64,000 bases of DNA, taken from contig CM036619.1 in NCBI GenBank assembly GCA_020746105.1, forward strand, positions 4,742,561-4,806,560. Reading direction: 5' to 3'. This document shows, in pieces, positions 23,801-36,330 of the stretch (position 1 is the first letter of the stretch; each line of letters begins with the position of its first letter). A program made the translations under genes and the position numbers. Under the pieces are notes generated by a model, which made no database searches, was not told the origin of the DNA, and saw only the letters and a program-made list of their open reading frames with translations. This DNA is from Trogon surrucura (Eukaryota; Chordata; Aves; Trogoniformes; Trogonidae).

Positions 23801-26800
23801 CCTTGTTCCCTGTTGTGCCCTTTGGCAGAGGATGTTCAGGAGAAGACTCTCTGATGCTAGGGAAGAGGTGGGTGGAGTGGCAAGGGGCTCCCAGGGGGTG
23901 AGTGCGATAAATTTAGAGACCAGGTAATCCAAAGTAGATTTTCAAGAGAGCCTGAGCCAACTTGAGTTTAGTGGGAGGTCGACTTCAGGAGCCATAATTC
24001 TAGATTTGAGGTGTTTTTCAATAGGTCCTGTGAACAAAGGAGAAGATGTTCAACTCTGGCTAGAGGGAAACTTAGGGCAGGTAATCTTTTCCACTCTCAA
24101 ATATGACACACATGCCTATAAAATAATTCTGCTAATGAAAAAAAAATCAAAACAACAAACACATAAAGAACAAGCTTGAGAGACTGAAGATTAATGAGGA
24201 TTACAGTGCAGTTTCAATGTTTGGAGAGTGTTTGCAGAATTCTGGATACAACTGTGGAAAAGCAACTGAATTAGGAGGCAGAAGGTTGTCACATGAGCAA
24301 TAAACGTTTTAATTTTCAGAACAGTCATCAGTCACTCCTAACTTTACAGGCTGTTCTGCAGTTGTTTCAGTAAAAAGCATTTGTGGCTTTACAAAAAAAA
24401 TAAAAATCCTCTGCTTTTCCGGAGGGCACGCTTGGTTTGAGAGCTCTCATTTTTTATTAGCGAAATGAACGCAACGAAGAAATGTTCTTCCATCTCTTAC
24501 ACCAATATGCAGATCTTCTTAAAATAAATACATTTGTTCTTCAGCTTCTAGTAACTACTGCAAGGATAAACAGTAGCCCCTGAAGTGGGCTAAGACTAGG
24601 AATGACCAAGTCTGAAATTATAATAATAATCATGACCATGATGATGTGATTCCTGTGCTCTAGACTGTAGCTCTTCGTTTTTGTCCCAACAAGCAGATGG
24701 GCTCCTCTCCCCTCTCTGTTGGAAGATGTTCCTCTGGAAGCTAAGATGTTGCAGGACGCAAACTTGAAAACCAAAGTGGTTTTTCTGCTGCTTTGATGCA
24801 GACCTGTCTGCTTTCTTCCCAAAGTTTCTGCATGCTGAGCTTCGTTTTGTTTCTCCGGGCAGCGCAACTCAGGCGAGTGTTCTCTGGCTCGGTCCCGTTC
24901 GCCTTCCCAACACAGCTCAAACTTGCCAGTTTGATCCAAACTCGATGAATAGAGATATGAACTGATGTGAGAATAATTGCTTGAATAGCAGAGAGATCCT
25001 AATGATGCCGTTCACTGAGGGAGGAACTGCAGTTACCGCTCCGCTGATCAGATCTGAGGCACGTCTGGCCACCGAGCTCCTGTGGGCTAACCTAGGGAGA
25101 GCCAGACTTTGCCAGTTCATCCCAGGCGTTTTAGATCTTTATTTTTGTTTGGATAAGCTCGAGTGGGGTGGGGGGGGTGGGGGAATCATACAACTTTTTC
25201 ATGTGCCTCCCAGTTGTACGAAACTGTCATTTAACCCTTTATTCCGTAAGGCTTTGTGATTTTTACAGTTGGCTTCACTAGGAGACAGGATCAGCCCTGC
25301 AGGCAAAATTAAAACAAAAACTAAATGCCTTGATACTATTCAAAAGCTTCTGATATTTGTGTTGTGTGTTTTGTCTGGGGTTTTTTTTTTCCCTCCCCTT
25401 GCTTTCCTAAAGCTCCTACTCAGTAGCCTTTAAAAATGAGGCTGAAAATGAGCAACTAAAGTCACAGTCACAAGTAGAAAAGTCTTGACTTGAATTTCCT
25501 TGGAGCCAAAAAGCTGTTTTTTAGCTGAGAACCTCAGCCTGTCTGTAGTTATTGGGGTAGACTGAAGTTTTTCTGGTTAGAACATGTATTTTAGGAAAAT
25601 GGCCGGTGCTTCTGCATGTTCTTCGTATAAACTGATGTATTCTTTTCTTTTGAAATAATTTAAATTCTCTGGGTAGCTGTTGGCATCACTGCTTACACCG
25701 TGAGTACTCTGTAGATACTATCAGTGAGTGTCAGCGTGCCCATCTGACACAGGCACAGTCCTGATTTCTGACAGATGTTACCTACCTCAGTACATGTTAT
25801 CATCTGATTGGCATTACTTAAAATGGATTATTTTACAGAAATGGTATTCAGATACCTACTTGATGAGCAGCGTTTGTAAAATGTTACAGATAGTTGGTGT
25901 GAAGTATATTTAACTTTTCCAGTTTGTGGTGTGTTGGGGGTTTTTTTGTGTGTTTTTTCTTCTCTTTTACTCTGTGCCTTTTCTTCTGCTCTATCTGTGC
26001 TCCTCTTCCCCCGCTCTCAACTGGAAGTATGAGGTTTCTGACTTTACTCAGAACATAAATTTTATGCTTTTGGCTTTTTTGTGCAGAAAAAAAAAACCAA
26101 ACTGATTGGGTTATTTGAAAGAAGAGTGTATGTCTGCTAGTTACTTCTGATAGCGACAAAATACGTACTTTTTTAAAAAAAAACTTATCAAGGAAGCACT
26201 TGGCTTATACTCGGAGTGTAAAATACTGGATAACTTCTAAAATTGAATAAAAGAATTCTTATGCTCTGCAGTACTTTTTTGCATTCATTTTGTAGCCTTA
26301 TATTGCAACAAGACAGTATGTCCGTGAGGAGAAGGATTATAATACTGGTATCATCAGTAGGGATATCTGTAACGAGCGGACAGTATCTCTGGATGCTTGG
26401 ATGGATAATCTGTATTAGTCTCATCTGGTAAGAGTATCAAGAAAAAATGTGAGCCCACACATTCCGTTTATTAAAATTCTGCTTGATAATGCACTTCCCG
26501 GTTGATACTGAAAGGGATTTGTTTTCATGAATAAAACAATTAAGCCCCTTTTTTAGATTATTTTTCTTAGACCATTCTTACCTCCTGAATATATATATAT
26601 ATTTTTTTAAGCGAGTTTTCTGCAAAACATATTTTTTTTTCTGGAAGAAACACAGGCTTTTTGTATTTTGCGCCCTAAAGGACAGACCAAACCAACTTCT
26701 GGAAGACTAAAGCAGTGTCTGGCAGCTTGTGTTCTGATAAATGAACAAGAGGGACTTGCTCAAGGTCATCGCAGGAGCCGGTGGCGAAGCTGCGTGTGTA

Positions 26801-27663
26801 AACGTGACTTTTCCTTCTTGCATCTTCTGCAGGCACACAGATGCGGGGCTTTGCGGTCTAAATATTACTACAGCGTGTTTTGCTTTATTATCGAAGGTAA
26901 ATAATAATCGGCCTTGCTGCTGAGAAGTGTTTGGCTCTCCCTGCAGCACTTTGGGGCTTTGAAAACTTGGTGGAGGCGGGGAGGAAGGCATCCAGGCATG
27001 TCTTCAGTCCCCTTTGGCTTTCTTCAGCCCCAGAAAGAGCTTTGTGCCTGAGCAGTGATGCAGAACATCTGATGGGCCGGGTTGTGGCCTAATCTCTCCC
27101 TCTTTTTTTTTTTCCTTCTATTTTTTCTTTCCAGTGAATATTTTTTTCTTACCAGTGAATGTTTTTTCCTCCTTTAAATAGCAAAGAAAGGAATACTTAA
27201 ACAAGCAGCGACTGCATTTATCGAGAGTTTTGACGTACGCCGCTGTAGTTCTGCCCAGCCGGTGTATTGAGAAATCAGAGGGCAGCGTTCGAGGGGAAGA
27301 ATGGTGATTAAACACACGCTGTGGCTGAGGACGCGCTGCCCTAAGCAGGCAGGCAGGTTAAGTTGAAGGCCGCTCGCTTTAGATTAATTCCCTTTTGGTT
27401 ATGGTCTCGGCTAAGCCTCACGCCTGACTGCTGCGGGCTGGGAGTGAGGAAAGATCACCATGGAATCTATCAAGAGCTTTAACGCTTAACGCGAGTCTCC
27501 TTCCTGTTTTGTTTTTTTTTTTGAATGCGTATTTTAGCTGAATCAATTCTTGATAATTTTTGCAAAACCTTTTGGTTTACCTTTGGTAAAGTGGGGATTT
27601 TCTTTCTTTCCTCCAGCTCATGTGTTTAGAAACGTGCTCTTGAAATGTTTCCACTCCTGTTTT
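17854..27663. other. PTK2 upstream region without recognisable genes
   Basis: Nearly 10 kb of mixed unique sequence. G/T-rich simple tracts occur at about 17925-18005, 18280-18350 and 22437-22515. A short match to a CR1 3' end near 22395 is too weak to call. The longer open frames (for example minus 24541-24939) begin at non-ATG codons and match no family known to me. Distal regulatory elements of PTK2 could lie here but cannot be seen by inspection. Confidence 0.45.
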
Positions 27664-27765
27664 TCATAGAATCATAGAATGGCCCAGGCTGGAAAGGACC
27701 TCAGAGATCATTTAATTCAACCGCCCTGTCGTGGGCAGGGACGCCTCTCTACTAGATCAGGCAAC
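27664..27765 (-). mobile_element. CR1 LINE 3'-end relic, antisense
   Basis: TCATAGAATCATAGAATGG, GGCTGGAAAGGACCTCAGAG and GGGCAGGGACGCC form the classic antisense 3' end of CR1, about 100 bp long. It lies just upstream of the PTK2 CpG island. Confidence 0.9.
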
Positions 27766-28113
27766 ACATGGGGACCCAACGGGGAAGAAAAGGGGGAAAA
27801 AAAAGTAGTTTTCACGTTAAGAAGAAACTAACTGTGTGGCATGTACGTATGTGGTGCCCTTTGCCTTCTGCGGAGAAGCACGGCGAGAAGCCCTGGATGC
27901 GGCGGGGAGGAGGAGGAGGGCTGGGTGTGCTCCCTGCTGTTTGCCCCTTAGTGAAGGCAAAGCACCGCTCCCGCGGCTCTTCCCAACTTAGCGGTGGAAG
28001 CCAAGCAGGTGGAGGCAGGATTTAACCCCTAAGGGTGGCTAAAAGCCGGCTCACAGCGGTGGGGAGAAGGTGCGATTTGGTGGCAGGGCCGGGGGGTTCC
28101 CTGGGAGCGCCCC

Positions 28114-28127
28114 GGGGGCGGGCGGGC
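28114..28127 (+). promoter_or_regulatory. overlapping GC boxes (Sp1/KLF type)
   Basis: GGGGGCGGGCGGGC contains GGGCGG at 28116-28121 and again at 28120-28125. These are Sp1/KLF-type sites, typical of CpG-island promoters. Confidence 0.6.
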
Positions 28128-28282
28128 TCCGCCACCCGGCAAGGGGGAGAAGGGGGGAGCCCGGCTCCAGCCACGAACCCGGGGCAGGCTTGATTTGCGG
28201 CTTAGTCGCTTTTCAGCCCCCGGCTGTCACTTCGGTAAACAGGCGGCCGCCGGCTGAATGGAACAGAAGGGGGAGATTAGCA

Positions 28283-28288
28283 TATTAA
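28283..28288 (+). promoter_or_regulatory. possible TATA-like element
   Basis: TATTAA lies within an AT patch (GATTAGCATATTAATG) that stands out in otherwise G+C-rich DNA. It is the only TATA-like motif in the core of the island. It could instead be a homeodomain or POU site. Confidence 0.25.
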
Positions 28289-28327
28289 TGCGGCGCTGGC
28301 TCATCGCCTCCCTCCTTCCTCCCGCCT

Positions 28328-28356
28328 CCCTCCCTCCGTCCCTCCCTCCCTCCCCC
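28328..28356 (-). promoter_or_regulatory. G-quadruplex / i-motif-forming C-tract
   Basis: Six C-runs of at least three bases are separated by 1-5 nt. The last four (CCCTCCCTCCCTCCCCC, 28340-28356) have 1-nt loops, so the complementary strand fits a parallel three-tetrad G-quadruplex like those of other growth-gene promoters. It lies on the PTK2 template strand in the core of the CpG island. Confidence 0.6.
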
Positions 28357-28467
28357 GGCCGAGGCGCAGGGCTGCGGGCACCCGCGCTCGCTCCGCCGCC
28401 GCTTTTTCGCCTCTTCCTCAGCGCCTTCACCCCCGGCGAGGGGAGTGGGGGCAGAAAACAAGAGAGG

Positions 28468-28506
28468 ATGAGGCGGGTTTGCCAGCGCCGAGCGGCGGGA
28501 AGATGA
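28468..28506 (+). promoter_or_regulatory. candidate uORF 1 in the PTK2 leader (12 codons)
   Basis: ATG at 28468 opens a 12-residue frame (MRRVCQRRAAGR) ending at TGA 28504-28506. Its stop overlaps the start of the next uORF as ATGA, an arrangement compatible with termination and reinitiation. The frame is open further upstream to ATG 28258, so the uORF would be longer if transcription starts before that point. It matters only if the mRNA includes this region. Confidence 0.35.
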
Positions 28507-28598
28507 AGAAGCGGCGGCGCGGCCTCCCCCCGCTGCCCGTGCCCGCTGAGGCGGCTGCCCCGGGCGCGCTCCCGGGCCGCGCTCCCGCCGGCAGGTGA
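28503..28598 (+). promoter_or_regulatory. candidate uORF 2 in the PTK2 leader (31 codons)
   Basis: ATG at 28503 has A at -3, a favourable context. It opens a 31-residue Arg/Pro/Ala-rich frame beginning MKKRRRGLPPLPVP and stopping at TGA 28596-28598. If present in the mRNA it would reduce ribosome flow to the FAK start. Its last codons cover a second possible splice donor (CAG|GTGAAG, 28594/28595). Confidence 0.35.
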
Positions 28599-28716
28599 AG
28601 GCGGCTCCCCGCGAAGGTTGGAGCGGCTCTCCCCTCCCTCCTCCTCCTCCTCTTTCCTCTCCCTTTCGGGACCGAGGACGTTCGGGCGGCTCCAGCCTCG
28701 CCCTTGCCGCCGGTGG

Positions 28717-28846
28717 ATGCCGGAGCTCGGCCCGGCGGTGTGGATGCGGTGGCTGGCGGCGGGCGGGCAGCGGGGCCCGGAGCGAGCAGGGGCCGCCTGG
28801 ATGGAGAGGAGCGGCTGCAGCCCCTTCCCCATCTGCTGGGCTAAAG
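28717..28846 (+). CDS. possible N-terminal extension of FAK coded in exon 1
   Basis: From ATG 28717 the exon stays open to the donor: 43 codons plus one base, beginning MPELGPAVWMRWLAAGG and ending FPICWAK. Spliced to 57064 it continues GAA-TAT-GAC ... (EYDRYLASSKT) directly into the canonical methionine at 57096, a 54-residue extension. It is rich in Trp, Arg, Gly and Ala, and I recognise no domain or signal peptide. The starts at 28717, 28744 and 28801 all have T at -3, a weak context, whereas ATG 57096 is strong. The usual FAK start is therefore expected to dominate by leaky scanning. It may simply be leader sequence that happens to be open. Confidence 0.3.
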
Positions 28847-31800
28847 GTACGCACACGCCTCTTTCTTTAATTCTTTTTGGGTTTCCTCTTCGTTATCTCG
28901 AAGCTTTGCCACCTGTGGGGCTCACAGGCTTTTTTTTTTTTCCCCCTGTCAGAAAAAGCAAAGCTGGAAGGTAAAACGTTTTTATTCTGGTCAGGCGCCT
29001 GTAACGCGAAGCAATCGGCAGGATTTTCTTTCACCTGACAGCTGTATTGCCTTTTTTTTTTTTTTTTTCCCCTTTTTTCCTTTGCTTTTCAGAATTACTC
29101 GAAACGCAAGAGCGCTTGAGCTGTTTGGATTTTCCTTCCACTGATCTGCCGGCTTTGGGTTGGAGCTTGAAACCGCTGTGAGCGTTAATTCTGCTTTCAC
29201 CGACCTTTGGGCAGAAGTAGTTCTGAAGCGGCCGGTCGTAGGTAGCGTTTACAGGGCAGGACTAACACTCGATGCCTTAGAAGCTGCCACCCCTATTTAT
29301 TCAGCCCCCCAAAAGAGACAATAACAAGCCACAGAGGGTGCTTTTATGACAGTGGCAGGGTTTGACTTGGAATTGAGACTTGAGAATAATTAGACGGGTA
29401 TGTGAAACTCATTCCCATGATTATCTTAACTTGCATCCCAAGATGTGAATATTTATCCTGTTATAATCTAGGAGGTATTTGTATGTCGGTGGGCACTTGT
29501 ATGTGTGTGGGTGGGAGTGTGTAGATGAAGATGCAGCGCAGGGATGAAGCTCAAAATTCTGTTAGTAGCTGAAGAATCGCCTCTTCCTTAGATGGAAAAC
29601 GACTGTAAAAGGTTGAGTGTTGCTGATTGTAAGCATAACTTTCCTCGTGTTCACTTTCATTTCAATGTACTTTCTTTTTTGGAAGAGAGACTGGCAGTCA
29701 AGTATTGCGTCACCGTAATCTTGGATCACAGACAGAGGCAGTTCCTTCAGAAGTTCAGGGGAAGCGTCTCTGAGCTGAGGATTTCGTAGGCAAAGCTGGT
29801 GATTAGTTATCTCCGGAAAAGTAACAGTAAAGTTATTTCGAGTTTTTATTGTCATTTGGGGGGGACGTTTAACACTGTCTTTGTCTTGCATGCTTCCTGC
29901 ACCTTGCTGAACTCTTCAGGCTGAATTAGCAGTTGCCACACGTTGGGGTGTTGCAGTAGCGCAAGAAGCAGAAATGTCTTCAAAAGATCTCACAGAACTT
30001 AAACACCACGTCCCGGTAGTGTCTTGAGAAGCACAGAAACTGTCAGCAATAATAGTTAATAAAACAGTGAATAACAGTAGCTGGGAACAAAGCTGAAACA
30101 AAGCTGTGCTTTGTTTTTAGTGAAATCTCTTTAGCAGGCAGGGGTAGTAGCGATGCCTGCTCCTGCGTGTCATAAACTGGGTAAGGAAAGCTTTAGATGA
30201 AACTGAAATTCATCTCCTTGGACTGTTCTGCGAGTCAGAGTGAAGATACTTCCCGGAGAGTAAGTTTCAAAAATAAGGAAGAAAGATCTTTTCAGAGCAG
30301 CAGCAAGTTGTTACCATGTGTTGTTAGGGCTGGTTAGCATCAGGGGTATCGCTTTTCTGCCTCCTGCTCCTGCACCGGAGGATGACTGTGGCAGGGCTCG
30401 AGCTGCTGCTCGCAGGAGATGGCTGCGTTGGGCCGTGATAAAAGGTATTTGTTCCCCCTCGCCCACTCTAGCAACTAAAATGAATGAAAAACAATCCCTC
30501 CTGGTCGCCTGCGGAGTGTTCTCTGAACACAACTTGAGGGAAGATTGCTTATCCAGCCTCCTCTGCCCCGAAACGGAGAGAACAGCCGTGCAGTCTCTTT
30601 TTTTATTCCTGTCAGGGAGGGAGAAGGGGGACACCAGGAGTTGCATAAGAGGACAAAAGGCACCAGCATCTTCGAGGTCGCCAGTTGCGGCGTTTTCTAG
30701 AAAAAGCTACATCTCGAGCCTCTAAAAAAAAAAACCCAGAAATTAGGCCAGATGAGAAATAGCTTGTGCTATATTTGTCGGTGAATGGTGGCCATTCCTT
30801 AGTCGATGAATACTCCGTATAGTGTTCACCAGCCTAACCTTAGGGAAATGAAACGGATCTGGCCTACTTTGATAAGGGCTGTGAGATATCTACAGTCAAA
30901 GAAAGGTAAGGTATTAAGGAGAGAAACCTTTAGTTTGGATAGCTTTATTCTGGTTCCTTGGCTTTTCTGTTAAAGCTTTGGGTTACCTGCAGCAAAAACG
31001 GGTAAAACTTGGTGAAGTACTTTTTAATGTCTTAAGATGTGATCTTGGTGTGGATGTTTTATGACTTGTAACTTCTTTCCAAACGGCTCATTCTCTTTTT
31101 GATTGCAGCAGATTGAGCTTTCAGTGTAGCAGGTGTGAGCTCACAGCAAACTCTTGGGCTTAGAAATGTTTAAGTCTGTTCCTACAGAGTGTGATTCTAC
31201 CTTTAATTTTTTTTTAGTATTCTTGAGTCTTCAGTCTTCTTAGCGATACCGTGTGATGACCTCATTGCAGCCAATTCCGTGCGCTCTGTCCGTAGAACTG
31301 CACCAAAGAATAAGATAATTGTTTTCTTCATTAAGTATTTGTGTAATTTGTGTTGCTGGGTTTTGGCTACTTTTAATGCTGAAGTCCAGTCTGAGTTGTG
31401 TTACTGAATTCAGTAATTTAGCCTGGATGTGCGTGCTCCAGATTTGGGAATATTTTGATTGGGAAAAGGAGAGAAACTGTGTGTTCTGTTTGCTGGCATA
31501 TTTCTTCTCAGCGAGCAAGTCTGTATTACTTTACTTTCGTAGTGATACGAGTAAGATGTTTTTGGCTGCTTCCCCCTTCCCTTTTTAAGTAATTTGAAAC
31601 TTGTAAATCTCTGGTCTTGTGGAATAAACAGCCTCGAGCTCGGTTACGGTTTTGGGGGACTCTGATGGGGATATCTTGGTCCCTGAGAAGGCAGTAGTTG
31701 TTTCCCAGCTAAGTACTGGAAATTTGTGCCAGATTAATACAGGGATGTTTTCTTTCAGGCTGTAACAGTAGGCTAGAAAGCGGTCATGGATCATTAAAAA

Positions 31801-34800
31801 CTATTCACTACCGTCTCTAATCCTTGCTAAGATTATTAATGGTCTAATTCATTGTACTTTGGCTTCAGATACTTTAGCGAATCACCTTTTTCCTGAATTT
31901 CATGCCATTTTAAGTTTACCAAACGCGGTGAAAGAAATGTAAATGGAACAGTTAAAGGTAGGTGGAGAGCTTTGCTGCGTAGCTGTTGGCGATTCCCCCT
32001 AGAAGGAGGAAGTTTCTTGAGTATCTTCTATGTGAAGAGCTTCTGTTTAATAATTTACAAACAATAAATTGACGTGGTGTTAAGTGTGGGTCATAGGAGT
32101 AGTTAGTGAGGGGTTATCACAGTTCTTGAAGTCAACCCTTCAGCCTGACGTGAAGAGGGCTGTACTCTCTTAAGGGAATCAGCCTGTCAATTCAGTCAAA
32201 AACTGTCTCGATTTAAAAAAAAAATAATAAGCTGTGTTGTGAAATGTGTTTAATTTAAGGAGTTTTGCCCTATTTATTGCAATCTGTTAACATCGCAGTC
32301 TTTTTTTTTTAAAGTGATAAGCAATTCCAAGTGGAACGCGTGGGTTGTTTTCCTGCTGAACGCGCTGTTTCGGGAGGAGCGTTTAGATGGAACCTGCTGG
32401 TTGTCTGTTCAGCGTAAGCGATATAGTGGATACGTAAGGGAAAAGTTCAGTGTTGTTTCTCCTTCGTCTCAATCTCCTAAGTCCCGACTGTTTTGCGAGC
32501 AGAGAAATACTTGGGTGAGAATTTTCACCCCAACAGAGCTGTAGATTTTTTAAGTGGCCGTTAAACACTACAAGGGACGTGGTGGTAGGAACAGAGTAAG
32601 GAAAATTGACGATTTCATGAAGGTAGGACAAGAAATAGTCTCTAAACCAAATTTTGTTACTTTTTCAGACACGGGCGCTGTATCCATAATACAGAAATAG
32701 AACAGCTGTCGTGTATAAGGAAGAAAAAAATCTAAAAAAGCCCCTCTGCAGGCACAAGTGTTGTGCTGCATCTTTGTGGTGACTTTCAGTTGAGGTGACT
32801 TGGAGGGAAGTACCCGCTCCTGGGCTGTTCGTGGATCTCAGGTGCAGTTCAGGAATGCGGGGAAGTGCTTTTCCCTTCGTTTCTGAGGATGTAATAAGTG
32901 GGGAAAGGGTCTAATCTGTCATTTGATGGTCTCTCATTGACCCACTACATTGGCTCCATCAGCCGACGGGACACATCAGCTGTTCCCTTCCGAAACATAA
33001 GTTTGTCTAAACTTCTGTTAAACTTTATTAACTTAGTGGCTTCATAAAGGGTTAGATTTGCAAATAAAGCATCTCTTGTTTCAGTTCGTGCCTGTGGGGT
33101 TGTTTTTTTTTAAGTATTTGTACAAAAAAAAGAAAAATGACGTTAATCTCATCAACCTGCTAATTTCCAAAGGCAGTTGAAAAACAGTTCCCCGTGTGTA
33201 TTTAAAAGTGGGAAATAGTCTGGAAAAGCTTGTGAATAGCCTGAAAGCTTCCCTTCAGTGTGATATTCTTCATAATGTATGGGGAGGTTGCAGCTGTGAG
33301 AGCCCTGGTGCATTTCCATCAGGGCGATTTGTTTCTTATTCAAAGGCTACTGGAATAGAAGATGGAGCTTGAGATATTTTTACACAAAAGGAAAGTGATT
33401 GTTTTAAGCGCTGGGGGAGCATTCCCTGTTCCCTGTGTAATGGAGATGTACGATCTTATCAACTGTAGCACCTAGTTATAAAGCAGTGAACCAGCGTGGA
33501 ATTAAATTCGGGGCTGCTTGGGAAATACTAAAACTGAAGCAAGGGAAACAAAATGTTATAAATATCCTTTTAAAGATGTGTTAGGGAAAAAAGCTGAAGA
33601 GCAAAGCCTGGAAGTCAGTGTTTAAGAGAATAGTGCGTTGATTGAAATGATGCATTTCTGCAGAAAAGTTAAACAGGGATTCGTGTCTTAAAAGCTTCCT
33701 TATTCAGTTTATTTTTGTAATTTTTTATTACAAGTCACATTATGTGCATGAGTATTTTCTATACGGCATGTGTATGTGCACAAACATTAAATGTGTACGC
33801 GCACAGGCTCAGCATCATTTTCCTTACCCAGTTAGCCTGGCAGGTATCCTTAAATTCATGGCCCGATTCATGGTAATCTGCTAATCTTAAATTAATGTAC
33901 ACTATCACATTGCAGTAGGCAAGCCTGTACACGCTGTGAGTTCTATAAACTAGCACAGCAAACGAAAGACAGATGTAAGGAAATGTCCTTATAAATGCTG
34001 TATTAAAACAAGTTTTAAGTACATCGTAAAGGTATTTGATGATAGCAGTAAAAAAAAAATATTGCATCATTCATGAAGGTTTTGTTACCTTGCAAAATAA
34101 ATGAGATTACGGCAATATCCACTGTTGAATCCATGTTAGGAGTTAGTGATGCCAGTTTTTTTTCTGACAGGTTGTGAGGGACGGGGATCTCTGAGGTTAC
34201 GGAGTTAACCCGGTGGTTGCTCAGCCCTGGTGTTTTTAGTTATTGGCAGTACAGGAGGAGGGTTGCATTTTCCTCTTCTGATGTTGGACGTGGCTTAGCA
34301 GAGATGTTGTGACAAGCGTTTCTGGGTGGAATTTAATCCTGCCGAGTCGTTTCAGTGAAAATAATCTGTAAACTAACTCCTTTTTTGTTTTGCTCATTTG
34401 ATAACCAGGGGGTTGTTCCTTTGCCAGGAGAGAGATTGCTTACTGCTTTCCCCAAGCACCGTCACCGCTTTCCAAAATAACGTTTCCTCTGCCAATGCTT
34501 AGAGATCCATAAAACTGAGCACTAACAGTTTGGTTTGTCCTTTTATTTATTTAAATTGGCCTCACTCTGCGAATTAAGTGTTGTCCCTTGCTTTATTGAG
34601 GAAAAAACAGCTTTTTCCATGGCCTAAGCAAGCCTCCTCGTCTTAAGTACAGGAAGAAAATCAGTGTGTGACCTTCAGTTCTGCCGTTACTTCACGCAAC
34701 TGCTCACAGCAACTGAGAACACTTGAGTGAAGAGCTGTAGGAGGGTATCCTATCAACAGATTACGAGCATAATAAACTGAAGCGTGGCATTTGGAGACTG

Positions 34801-36291
34801 AAAGCCAAATTTCTACTTTAATTTGACGGGCTGTAGAACTAAAAGTATCTTCTTGTCAAAGGAAATTGAACGTTCTTCTCTCTGCACAGTGCTTGATGGT
34901 TCTTCTTTGGTCAGCCAAATGAGCCCTCAGGGATGTCGCAGTTTCCTTTTGGAATTGGAAGAGGTACAGGTACAATAACTTCAAATGTGTCTGAAACGGC
35001 GGCGATGAGAATGTTTTTTGCTTCTCAGCCATGTTCACTGTTTGGTTCCTTATAGCATGTGACACCTGGGGTTGTCTTGACTTAACGATTAAAGAATGGT
35101 AGGAAAAAAGCAAGCCATGACAGGAAAGTAGTAATTCCTAATTTGGCCTACACCAATTCTACTTAAAATTGGTGGTAAACCAGCCTTTTCTTCGTTTAAA
35201 TGATCCCACTTCCTGATGAAGCTAGACGGATCACTTGATTGCCAGTATTTGGTCGTAGGTTCCTGTGCCGGTTGAGTTTTCACCTTTAGTAAGTGTACAA
35301 AGGTGGTTGTAGCGAAGAACTTTTTTCACCGCAGGTAGTTGCAGGGTGAGTCAGGGTAGAGCAGTCCTGTTAAACCTTCATTTCTGGGAAGGAACTGGAT
35401 TTCTGAAGCTTCTCAGCTGTTGTCTGGAAATAAGGGGCAATTAGATGTAAGCGCTACTCGAAGGCTTTCTGTTGTTGCATTTGCAGGTGATCTGCTGACC
35501 TTGCTGTTCTGGGGAGATCCAAGCAGGGATCAGATTCCTCGTGTGCTCAAGCCAAAGCGAGGTTTTGTCTAGTCTGATGCGATGGTTGCTCGAGATAAAC
35601 TGAAGAATTGCAACGGAGACGCTTTAGAATAGAACAGCCTTTTCAATTCGGTTGTGATGGCCGATTCCCATACAACCCTCGACTTGAACAGCAGCTTTTT
35701 GTCCGTGCAGGTGTTTGGTTGCAACGGGGCTGGAATCACCCCGGCCGGATTCAGAGCTGGGTTTCCCAGGTCTCTGCTTTATGACTGTACGTAGGGCCGT
35801 ACCTCTCCAAACGGAAGCTTACGTGTGCTTGTAGATTATCCATCCCAAGCCTTTCCCCGAGGGTAAAGGTACCGCGGGGATGCAGGGATCCGCGGCTCCG
35901 TTCTGCTCCCGTTGGTGTTGGCTTTTATCGTGAGAGTGGTGGAAAAAATCCAAATTTTTCCCCCCAACCAGTTAGGATGGCAGAGAGCGGCAGGGCCTGT
36001 CAGCTCAACATGTTAGTGTTGTCTCTACTAACCGTAGGTTTTAGCAGAAGGTGGACTTTTCTGTATGTTTCTAAAATTGCATTCTCTAATATTACGGGGC
36101 TTTTTTTAAAATTTTTTGCTCTCGTTCAAATGGGAGGGCTTAATGCCTGAGGATTTCTTATGCAAAGGTAGGAGAACATCATTGCGCTATGTCTGTTCTG
36201 CTCTTGAGATACGAGGGATTTGCATCTTTGTACTTTCACTACAAAGTTCCTTCAGCCACATTGCTTTTACTTTTCTAATTTTTACATATAT

Positions 36292-36310
36292 ACACACACA
36301 CACACACACA
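36292..36310. repeat. (AC)n microsatellite
   Basis: Nine to ten AC units, preceded by a short ATATAT stretch. A CR1 3' relic starts about 20 bp downstream. Confidence 0.9.
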
Positions 36311-36330
36311 TGCTGTTTTAGATAGTATAT

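Larger units (their letters stand above)
28310..28846 (+). other. probable PTK2 exon 1 (5' leader; left edge unknown)
   Basis: The exon is inferred from its place inside the CpG island and from the donor AAAG|GTACGC at 28846/28847, close to the consensus. It is the nearest strong promoter exon upstream of the FAK coding exon on the same strand. It ends in phase 1 relative to the frame opened by ATG 28717, and the next exon begins with AA, completing a GAA codon and continuing into FAK. An alternative donor at 28594/28595 would give a shorter leader without ATG 28717. The left boundary is a guess. Confidence 0.6.
27880..28850 (+). promoter_or_regulatory. CpG island and probable PTK2 promoter
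   Basis: Base composition changes abruptly to very G+C- and CpG-rich from about 27.88 kb and returns to AT-rich just after the splice donor at 28847. Inside are overlapping GC boxes (28114-28127), an AT patch with TATTAA at 28283-28288, a long C/T tract (28309-28356) and then the probable first exon. Position and strand fit the promoter of PTK2, whose first canonical coding exon lies 28 kb downstream. The transcription start is not visible; if the TATTAA acts as a TATA box it would be near 28310. Boundaries are estimated by eye. Confidence 0.8.

Noticed and set aside
24541..24939. Open frame of about 132 codons on the minus strand
   Set aside because: It begins at TTG, includes a poly-Ile run from an ATT/ATA simple repeat, and has no recognisable domain or splice context.
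28227..28856. Open frame of about 209 codons on the minus strand across the CpG island
   Set aside because: G+C-rich DNA lacks stops by composition. The product is Arg/Gly/Pro-rich with no family match, and it overlaps the PTK2 exon in antisense.
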